From positions 1 through 6,311 of the forward strand of contig SYDZ01000079.1 in the NCBI GenBank assembly GCA_005801025.1: DNA of 6,311 bases, in the 5' to 3' direction. The translations under genes and the position numbers were made by a program. The stretch's first letter is position 1; each line of letters opens with the position of its first letter. Below, piece after piece: positions 1 through 5,115 of the stretch. Below the pieces are notes generated by a model. It was not told where the DNA came from. It saw only the letters and a list, made by a program, of their open reading frames with translations, and did no database searches. Source of the stretch: Actinomycetota bacterium (GTDB lineage: Bacteria > Actinomycetota > Acidimicrobiia > Acidimicrobiales > Ilumatobacteraceae).

Positions 1-138
1 AGCCATCGGCGGTTTCTCTCTGTTGCACTGTCCGTAAGGTCGCCCCCACCTGGCTCGCGCCAGCACTCTGTCCTGTGGAGTCCCGACTTTCCTCAACTGG
101 TTTGCACCAGCCGCGGTCACCCGACTAACTCACCGTCG
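1..138 (-). ncRNA. rnpB: RNase P RNA, class A, 5' part (gene continues past left edge)
   Basis: This is the catalytic RNA of ribonuclease P, which removes 5' leaders from tRNA precursors. Read on the minus strand, the universally conserved GAGGAAAGUC block (P4/CR-I) lies at 94-85 and continues into GGGACUCC at 84-77. The second conserved block, beginning ACAGUGCAACAGAGAG and running through ACCGCCGAUGG, occupies 31-1 and closely matches the bacterial type A consensus as known from E. coli. Two short helices are capped by GNRA tetraloops: CUGGU-GCAA-ACCAG at 110-97 (P3 position) and CUGGC-GCGA-GCCAG at 63-50 (P8 position). Only the 5' third or so is visible, because family members are usually 350-400 nt. 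The 5' end near 138 is an estimate from alignment to the E. coli P1/P2 start and from a -10-like hexamer at 150-145. P1 and P2 pairing partners lie outside the window. Identity is close to certain; the exact 5' end is not. Confidence 0.95.
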
Positions 139-144
139 CAGTGC

Positions 145-150
145 AGTGTA
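145..150 (-). promoter_or_regulatory. Possible -10 element of the rnpB promoter
   Basis: The minus-strand hexamer TACACT at 150-145 fits the TAnnnT pattern of a housekeeping-sigma -10 box. It would place transcription initiation around 138, which matches the expected 5' end of RNase P RNA. No good TTGACA-like -35 box is visible 16-19 bp upstream, where the sequence is GATGGC-like. The spacer would be occupied by the hairpin that follows the ferritin-like gene. This is a weak call made mainly from position. Confidence 0.35.
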
Positions 151-169
151 CGAGCCAAATCAGGCTCGC
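150..169 (-). terminator. Hairpin after the ferritin-like gene, possible terminator
   Basis: Five nucleotides after the TGA stop of the upstream gene, the minus strand carries CGAGCC (168-163), a six-base loop TGATTT (162-157) and GGCTCG (156-151). The stem is a perfect 6 bp and gains a G-U pair at 169/150. It is well placed to end the upstream transcript and protect its 3' end. The T-tract of a classical intrinsic terminator is absent (TACACTGC follows), a pattern tolerated in GC-rich actinobacteria. It could instead be a mRNA-stabilising hairpin with read-through into rnpB. Confidence 0.5.
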
Positions 170-173
170 CATC

Positions 174-1070
174 TCAGTCCTCGTAGATCAACGAATTGAG
201 GCTGGGTGTTTCGAGATTGACGGTCGTGCGAGTACCCGATTCGTTGGCTGCACCAAGAATGACAGGAACAGGCGACAGAGTTCCAAATGATGTCGGCACC
301 GCATAAGCCAGTGCTGGAACATCGGTCTCTTCGCGATACTGAGCGGCGATGGACAGGCCAAATGAGGAGACCAGTCGATCGGGGTTCAACAGTGAGCCAA
401 TGAGGGCAGCATGACGGGCCTCTTGCTCACCAATACCGATAGCCGATCCACGCAATGCGGGATCAGAAAGTTTGGGAATGTAGGCCTGGTATGTGGATCC
501 AGCAATTGTTTCCAAGGCATAGGCCAAAGCGAGGACATCGGCGACTGGATCAGCAGTTGGCTCAATGCCAGAACTGGTATCGCCAACGATCAATTTCAGT
601 GCTGGTTCAACGTAGATGGTTTGCAAACGCGGGTTGGGTTGAGTGAAAGCTGTGCCACCTAGTTGTTCAGTGAGAGAACTCGTGGCTTCGGCATGGGCGC
701 GGTGGTCGCTGAGGAATCGCGCGGCCAAGGTGGCTGCATCTCCGCTCAAAATACCCGCAGATGCAACAGCCTCGTACACATAGATGGCGTTGTATTCAAG
801 CGAAGTAGCTGTGCGCAGCAACACGACATCGGTGACTTCAACATCAGCGAGTGCGTTATCGGGCACTGAATCTCCGATACGGGCGATACCCGTGGATTCA
901 CTTGCGCCACAGGCGGCGAGTAGTGCGCCGAAAGAGATGGTGGCTCCGCCGGCTAGAAAAAAGCGACGGCGGGACAATGATGTTTGTAATGCCGAACCGA
1001 AATCGGCACCTTGAGTGGCGCGCACAATTTTTGTTAGGGCTTGCAATTCTTGGCGATTGGAATGACTCAT
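174..1070 (-). CDS. Tat-exported ferritin-like lipoprotein
   Basis: The 298-residue protein has a twin-arginine signal: SRRRFFLAGG at residues 33-42, then a hydrophobic stretch and a lipobox LAAC with Cys54. It is therefore probably exported folded by Tat and lipid-anchored outside the membrane. The n-region of about 32 residues is long. Residues ~80-228 look like a four-helix ferritin-like domain. Candidate metal ligands, chosen by eye, are Glu92 in LEYNAIYVYE, His123/His126 in DHRAHAE, Glu187 in ALETIAGSTYQ, and Glu217/His220 in EARH. The last ~70 residues follow the fourth helix, are rich in Pro/Ser/Thr, and match nothing I know. The ATG start is supported by GGAGA at 1080-1076. The gene lies 13 nt after a smaller ferritin-like paralogue, so the two are probably co-translated. 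Biochemical role (iron storage, peroxide handling or otherwise) is unknown; the fold and export are the safe parts. Confidence 0.8.
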   Translation of the reverse strand: MSHSNRQELQALTKIVRATQGADFGSALQTSLSRRRFFLAGGATISFGALLAACGASESTGIARIGDSVPDNALADVEVTDVVLLRTATSLEYNAIYVYEAVASAGILSGDAATLAARFLSDHRAHAEATSSLTEQLGGTAFTQPNPRLQTIYVEPALKLIVGDTSSGIEPTADPVADVLALAYALETIAGSTYQAYIPKLSDPALRGSAIGIGEQEARHAALIGSLLNPDRLVSSFGLSIAAQYREETDVPALAYAVPTSFGTLSPVPVILGAANESGTRTTVNLETPSLNSLIYED

Positions 1071-1083
1071 CGTTATCTCCGGG

Positions 1084-1590
1084 TCAGGCGCTTGGCGCTG
1101 AGGTCGTTGTTGCTAAGAATAAATCAATGTCAGCGACTGGTGATTTGCCTGCAATAGTTGCGAGAGCCACACAGTGACGCGCTTCGGTGATCACGATTGA
1201 AGCCATTAAGGCTGCCCCGTCGGTGCCGACAAGTTCACTCACCAAAGTCGTATGGGCGGCCACGATCGAGTTCTCCAGTCCGTGAGCAGCCAAGGCCGCG
1301 CCCACAGTGTCAGAACCAAAATCCGCAACCAGCGAATTGAAAAGATCGTCATCGCGAGTCTGTGGTGCATCAGCGCCTATGAGCGAAGAGATTGATTGGG
1401 CGTAAGCATCATGATGTGCTGATAAGGCCACGAGACTGGCAAGATGATCTCCACCAGCACCTGCCGCAATGGCTGAGTTGTAGAGATCACGGGCGGCTAA
1501 TTCCGTGGATTGAGCTGCAGAGAGCAGTTCCACATCGGCTGCAGTTGGGCGCCTTACTGGGGGAGCGCTGTTGGTCTTTGAAGCAGTCAC
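1084..1590 (-). CDS. Small soluble ferritin-like protein
   Basis: This 168-residue protein has no signal peptide or membrane segment and should be cytoplasmic. It is predicted all-helical, with four segments that mirror the ferritin-like domain of the next gene. The corresponding residues are Glu30 in STELAARDLYNSA, His59/His60 in SAHHDAYAQ, Glu106 in GLENSIVAAH, and Glu136/His139 in TEARHCVAL. The shared EARH motif in the fourth helix and the similar spacing argue for paralogy by tandem duplication. The family may be the actinobacterial ferritin-like group (PF13668 or DUF4439 type); I cannot separate these by eye. Translation starts at GTG (1590-1588). AAAGGA at 1601-1596 gives a 5-nt spacing, and an in-frame TGA lies further upstream, so a longer form with a signal peptide is excluded unless a rare codon is used. 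Cys140 next to the ligand His139 is unusual. Function is not assigned. Confidence 0.75.
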   Translation of the reverse strand: MTASKTNSAPPVRRPTAADVELLSAAQSTELAARDLYNSAIAAGAGGDHLASLVALSAHHDAYAQSISSLIGADAPQTRDDDLFNSLVADFGSDTVGAALAAHGLENSIVAAHTTLVSELVGTDGAALMASIVITEARHCVALATIAGKSPVADIDLFLATTTSAPSA

Positions 1591-1657
1591 GAGATTCCTT
1601 TCACGAACACGTTTTCTCAGCCTTGTAGGTCAAGGTAGCTAGTAGCAACTTCAAATC
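1591..1657 (-). other. 67-nt spacer between kinase and ferritin-like genes, with a small hairpin
   Basis: This is the longest gap between protein genes in the window. It contains a perfect 5-bp inverted repeat with a 5-nt loop, CCTTG-ACCTA-CAAGG, at 1635-1621 on the minus strand. That stem is weak and lacks a following T-tract, so it is a poor terminator. It could slow polymerase or mark an mRNA processing point. No convincing -35/-10 pair is visible. Whether the ferritin-like genes share the upstream operon's promoter is therefore unresolved. Confidence 0.35.
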
Positions 1658-3166
1658 CTAGAAGTCAAGACTTGATAGTTCTGTGATCCATCCGGCAGCA
1701 CGGGTCACAGCCTCTTTCCACTGTCCACGAACGGACGCACGGTCACAGTGAGAGCGCGGCTCGACGTTGCTTTGCGGGGTCCATAAGGCCTCAATATCGC
1801 TCAGATCTGACCATGTTCCGACTGCAAGACCAGCTAGGTAAGCAGCCCCCAAGGTGGTGGCCTCGGCGACTGGAGACACGGACACTGGTCGCCCAGTGCT
1901 GTCGGCGAGGGCTTGAACAAAAGTTGGATTGGTGCTCATCCCTCCATCAATGCGAAGTTCTTGGACTTGTGAGAGCGGATAGTCGGCTTCAATGCTCTCG
2001 AGGAGGTCAGCACCGCGATGGGCGATCCCTTCTAGAACTGAGCGCACCACATGACTGCGATTGCTGCCACGGGTCAAGCCGAGTAGTGCTCCGCGGGCGC
2101 CATAATCCCAATGTGGGGTTCCCAGTCCGAGCAATGCCGGGACATAAAAGACTCCTTCACTTGAATCGCACTGAGCGGCGATTGTGTGACTTTCTTCTGG
2201 TGTGGAAATGAGTCCCATGTCTTCGCGCAGCCAATCAATATTGGTACCTGCTGACAGCATGATCGCTTCCGCTCCCCAGGTGACACTGGGTGTCAAATTT
2301 TTTTGTTGGCGGCTCCAAGCAATGATCGGGAATGTGCCATGGACTGTGCGCAGTAATGAGGCAGGTTGCACATCATCAAGACAGAGGTTCATCATGCCGC
2401 CTGTTCCGAACGTACACTTCGCCATATTCGCACGCACGCATGATTGACCCATGAGAGATGCTTGTTGATCGCCGGCAATGGCTGCGATCGGAGGCGAACC
2501 AGGCAGTGCACTTGCCAGACCAATGACTCCAGATGATGGCACCAAAGATGGGAGCATTGAGACAGGAATGCCGAGAACTGAGCAGGCTCTTTCATTCCAG
2601 GTGATCTGCGGGCCAGAAGTTGGATCGAGTAATCCAGTGACTGCGGCATTGCTGTGGTCCGTGACGTGCAGAGTGCCACCAGAAAGCGTCCATGCAATCC
2701 AACTATCCACCGTGCCGAGACATAGATCGTGGGCTCGTTCAGCGATAGCGGCAGCATCACCAACGTATGTCTTGAGGAGCCACGCCGCTTTGGTGGCGGT
2801 CTGATTGGGGGCTAAGGCCAAACCATGTTCTGCTTTGGCCATGATGCATTCAATGACAGTGCGCAGGTCCTGCCAACCGAGCCCAGGTCCAATTGGTACG
2901 CCAGTCTTGCGATCCCACATGATCGTCGAAGCGCGTTGGGTGGTGATTCCAACTCCCGATACGGGTCCACCTTGTGCGAGGGCGAGATGAGCCACCTCAA
3001 GAACAAGTCGGGCCAATTCAGTGGCATCAAATTCGACCAAGCCAGCAGTGGGAGTTGTCGGACGAAAGGACCGATAGTGCAGAGCATCCACAGAGGCGTC
3101 AGGTCGCACAATCGCGGCTCGCAATCCGCTCGTTCCAACATCAATGACAAGTATCGATGAGGTCAT
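1658..3166 (-). CDS. glpK: FGGY-family kinase, glycerol kinase-like
   Basis: ATP-dependent polyol/sugar kinase of 502 residues, the usual length for glycerol kinase, cytoplasmic. Visible signatures in order: phosphate-binding loop DVGTSGLRAAI at 9-19; GITTQR at 73-78 followed by TIMWDRKTG; WQDLRT at 98-103; GTVDSWIAWTLSGG at 151-164; HVTDHSNA at 167-174; AGDQQ at 231-235 with the presumed catalytic Asp233; FGTGG at 253-257; the second FGGY signature around GLGTPHWDYGARGALLGLTRG at 347-367; and LRIDGGMSTNP at 404-414. Overall it reads as GlpK. However, the residue after Arg78 is Ala where E. coli GlpK has Glu84, and Asn121 sits where Tyr135 is expected, so glycerol specificity is uncertain. 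The ATG overlaps the upstream stop as ATGA with only a weak Shine-Dalgarno, implying translational coupling. It lies in an operon with glpD, which supports glycerol or a related polyol as substrate. Other FGGY substrates remain possible. Confidence 0.8.
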   Translation of the reverse strand: MTSSILVIDVGTSGLRAAIVRPDASVDALHYRSFRPTTPTAGLVEFDATELARLVLEVAHLALAQGGPVSGVGITTQRASTIMWDRKTGVPIGPGLGWQDLRTVIECIMAKAEHGLALAPNQTATKAAWLLKTYVGDAAAIAERAHDLCLGTVDSWIAWTLSGGTLHVTDHSNAAVTGLLDPTSGPQITWNERACSVLGIPVSMLPSLVPSSGVIGLASALPGSPPIAAIAGDQQASLMGQSCVRANMAKCTFGTGGMMNLCLDDVQPASLLRTVHGTFPIIAWSRQQKNLTPSVTWGAEAIMLSAGTNIDWLREDMGLISTPEESHTIAAQCDSSEGVFYVPALLGLGTPHWDYGARGALLGLTRGSNRSHVVRSVLEGIAHRGADLLESIEADYPLSQVQELRIDGGMSTNPTFVQALADSTGRPVSVSPVAEATTLGAAYLAGLAVGTWSDLSDIEALWTPQSNVEPRSHCDRASVRGQWKEAVTRAAGWITELSSLDF

Positions 3167-3585
3167 AGTTTTCTTCGTCCCTGGGGCAGGACGCCTCGTT
3201 GTTGCATCACAGAACCAATAAAACCCCCCAGAACACTGACCGTCAGAGTAATCGTGAAATTAAATAAGACTGCGATCCAATGCACTTCGGCGCCACGCAC
3301 CAACTTAACAACAATGAAAAGAGTTTGTGCCGCGATGTAGGTCGCGGACGCAGTCGCCATGGCATGTGTGAGCGGTGTGCCGCGTTGTTGGTGCCATGCT
3401 GCTATTGCCGAGCCAAGTAAAAAACCAAGGGCTGCACAGAGAGATAAGAGAATTGCGAGGCCACTGTTGTCAGAAAAGATACGCGCCGCAATTGAAAATG
3501 GGACCGCAAAAACAAGAGCCACCGATGAGCCAGAGCGAATAGCTAAACGATCCCAGCGTGATGAAGAACCGGACTGTGTGCTCAT
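3163..3585 (-). CDS. Unrecognised four-helix membrane protein
   Basis: This 140-residue protein appears to have four transmembrane helices, at about 20-36, 42-63, 74-94 and 102-126. Positive residues in the N-terminal WDRLAIR, the HQQRGT loop and the C-terminal tail RGVLPQGRRKL suggest both ends face the cytoplasm. The ends of helices 2 and 4 are alike (GFLLGS...QQRG near 54-69 and GFIGS..QQRG near 121-131), suggesting an internal duplication of a two-helix unit. I chose ATG at 3585, because it overlaps the upstream stop as ATGA. An in-frame TTG two codons earlier (3591) is possible but less likely. The downstream kinase also starts with an ATGA overlap, so the protein is translated in step with both enzymes. 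There is no NPA motif and too few helices for a glycerol facilitator. I do not recognise the family; a transport-accessory or membrane-anchoring role for the operon's enzymes is only a guess. Confidence 0.75.
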   Translation of the reverse strand: MSTQSGSSSRWDRLAIRSGSSVALVFAVPFSIAARIFSDNSGLAILLSLCAALGFLLGSAIAAWHQQRGTPLTHAMATASATYIAAQTLFIVVKLVRGAEVHWIAVLFNFTITLTVSVLGGFIGSVMQQRGVLPQGRRKL

Positions 3586-5102
3586 GGCCAATTCAGGGCG
3601 GTCAAATAGTCTGGAATCGGCAAACCCATTTTGCCAGGGTTCAAAATTCCTTGTGGATCAAGGGAGTTTTTCATGGCAATCAGCACGGCGAAAGATGACC
3701 CCATCATTTCACGGATGAATCGCGCTCGGTTCAGTCCGACACCATGATGGTGGCTGAGGTTTCCTCCGTGAGTGAGAACACTACGTGTGCCTGCATCCCA
3801 CATTGCGAGGTAGGTGGACTCAATCTCATCTGCTGGTGGAGTGGCGGCGAAAGTAAAATACAAACACGCGCCATCAATGTAACTGTGGGATAAATGGCAG
3901 GTCGCTGAGCGGGCGTGCGGCACGGCCAGCATGGCTTTTCGAGCAGCATGAAAGATGGCCGGCAGAGTGGACCACGGTGCCGCAATTTCCATCGTGTCGA
4001 CAACGAAACCTTTTTTGGTGAGCGCTTGAAGCGCGCTGGTGTCGTTGCGATGATGCATCCATTTTTCCACCACGTCAACATCGCGTGGTATGCAACCAAT
4101 CGTCGCTAAGCATTCTTCTTCAACGATTGACATTGAGGCATTGACAGAAGCGACATCGCCCTCATCGAGTACCAGCAAGGCACAGATGACGCCATCACCA
4201 CCTTGGCCGCGCTGACTTTCTGGCGCATCGTACAAACGTAATACGGCAGGAGTAGCACCACGTCGCATGATGCGGCGGCAAGCTTCGAGCCCATCTTCGA
4301 AGGTGGCAAAACCGAAAGCGGCTCGACGTTCCAAAGTCGCTACGGGATGACATTTCAGCCAGATACGAGTGATGATTCCGAGTGTGCCTTCACTACCGAT
4401 AAAAAGTTGGTTGAGATCTGGTCCACTTGCGGCTTTTGGCGAACCCCCCGTATGCACAATCGTGCCATCAGCGAGTACCACCTCGAGGCCAATGACCATG
4501 TCCTCAATCTTGCCGTAGCGCGTTGAGTATTGACCGGCGCCGCGACAAGCAACCCAACCACCGACCGTGGCAATATCAAAACTTTGTGGATAATGACCCA
4601 CTGTTAATCCCATGGCCGCAAGATGTGCTTCAAGATCGGGCCCGAAGGTGCCCGGCAAAATTTCAACGGTGAGCGACTCGTCATCAACGCTCACTACACC
4701 CTGCATCGCCGTGGTGTCGAGGACCACTCCTCCATATAGGGGAATGGACGCTCCACACACCCCACTACGCCCTCCAGCAGCAGTGACGGGAATGTGCTGC
4801 TCATTGCAGTAGGACAACAGATAAGCAATCTGTTCAGTTGAGGTCGGCCGACAGACGGCTGCGGCTTGCGCGGGCACTTCGCCGGCAAGTCCCCAATGCA
4901 TTGTCAGTGGCCACCAGTCACGACTTGCCTGGGCGGTGACACGAGGGGAGGTATCAGTTGAACAAATCTGAGCCAAGGCACTGATGTGCGACGGCTTCAA
5001 CCCAATGACAGGATGTCCGAAATGACTTGAGACGAGACCGTCATCGGCCGTGACAAGATCGATTGGCGATGTGATTTCATATTCAAAAAGCTTCTGATTC
5101 AT
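3582..5102 (-). CDS. FAD-binding enzyme, alkyl-DHAP synthase-like
   Basis: The 506-residue flavoprotein belongs to the vanillyl-alcohol oxidase/PCMH fold. The FAD-binding half (~80-255) shows CRPTSTEQIAYLL at 84-96, AGGRSG at 109-114, GHYPQSFDIATVGGWVA at 169-185, YGKIEDMV at 196-203, and SGPDLNQLFIGSEGTLGIIT at 226-245. The C-terminal half carries LRLYD at 288-292, SHSYIDGACLYFTFA at 405-419, HGGNLSHHHGVG at 445-456, and LDPQGILNPGK at 481-491. The Tyr408 region and the HHHGVG motif match eukaryotic alkyldihydroxyacetonephosphate synthase. That enzyme swaps the acyl of acyl-DHAP for a fatty alcohol in ether-lipid synthesis, with no net substrate oxidation. Related bacterial proteins are often annotated only as FAD-binding oxidases, and a 2-hydroxyacid or glycerol-phosphate oxidase role is possible. 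The ATG has GAGGGG at 5115-5110 with 7-nt spacing, partly inside the preceding stop. Position next to glpD, whose product is DHAP, is consistent with a DHAP-derived substrate. Confidence 0.82.
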   Translation of the reverse strand: MNQKLFEYEITSPIDLVTADDGLVSSHFGHPVIGLKPSHISALAQICSTDTSPRVTAQASRDWWPLTMHWGLAGEVPAQAAAVCRPTSTEQIAYLLSYCNEQHIPVTAAGGRSGVCGASIPLYGGVVLDTTAMQGVVSVDDESLTVEILPGTFGPDLEAHLAAMGLTVGHYPQSFDIATVGGWVACRGAGQYSTRYGKIEDMVIGLEVVLADGTIVHTGGSPKAASGPDLNQLFIGSEGTLGIITRIWLKCHPVATLERRAAFGFATFEDGLEACRRIMRRGATPAVLRLYDAPESQRGQGGDGVICALLVLDEGDVASVNASMSIVEEECLATIGCIPRDVDVVEKWMHHRNDTSALQALTKKGFVVDTMEIAAPWSTLPAIFHAARKAMLAVPHARSATCHLSHSYIDGACLYFTFAATPPADEIESTYLAMWDAGTRSVLTHGGNLSHHHGVGLNRARFIREMMGSSFAVLIAMKNSLDPQGILNPGKMGLPIPDYLTALNWP

Positions 5103-5109
5103 AGGAGTT

Positions 5110-5115
5110 CCCCTC
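5110..5115 (-). promoter_or_regulatory. Shine-Dalgarno overlapping the glpD stop codon
   Basis: The minus strand reads TGAGGGGAACTCCTATG from 5116 to 5100. The stop codon TGA of glpD contributes the first bases of the GAGGGG ribosome-binding site for the AGPS-like gene, 7 nt before its ATG. Ribosomes finishing GlpD would be placed directly at the next start, so the two proteins are probably translationally coupled. Confidence 0.7.

Noticed and set aside
1621..1635. 5-bp inverted repeat in the kinase/ferritin spacer as an intrinsic terminator.
   Set aside because: The stem is short, only partly GC, and is followed by CTGAGAAAACG without a T-tract. I recorded it as a small hairpin only.
1591..1657. 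A dedicated promoter for the ferritin-like pair, using TTGACC or TTGAAG as a -35 box.
   Set aside because: No acceptable TAnnnT-type -10 is found 16-18 bp downstream of either hexamer, so no promoter is called.
1813..2211. Plus-strand open frame of 132 codons inside the kinase gene, and similar plus-strand frames across the window.
   Set aside because: They lie opposite genes with clear conserved protein motifs, have no recognisable content of their own, and look like antisense shadows of coding sequence.
3163..3591. The small membrane protein as a glycerol facilitator (GlpF/MIP).
   Set aside because: It has about four helices instead of six and no NPA motifs.
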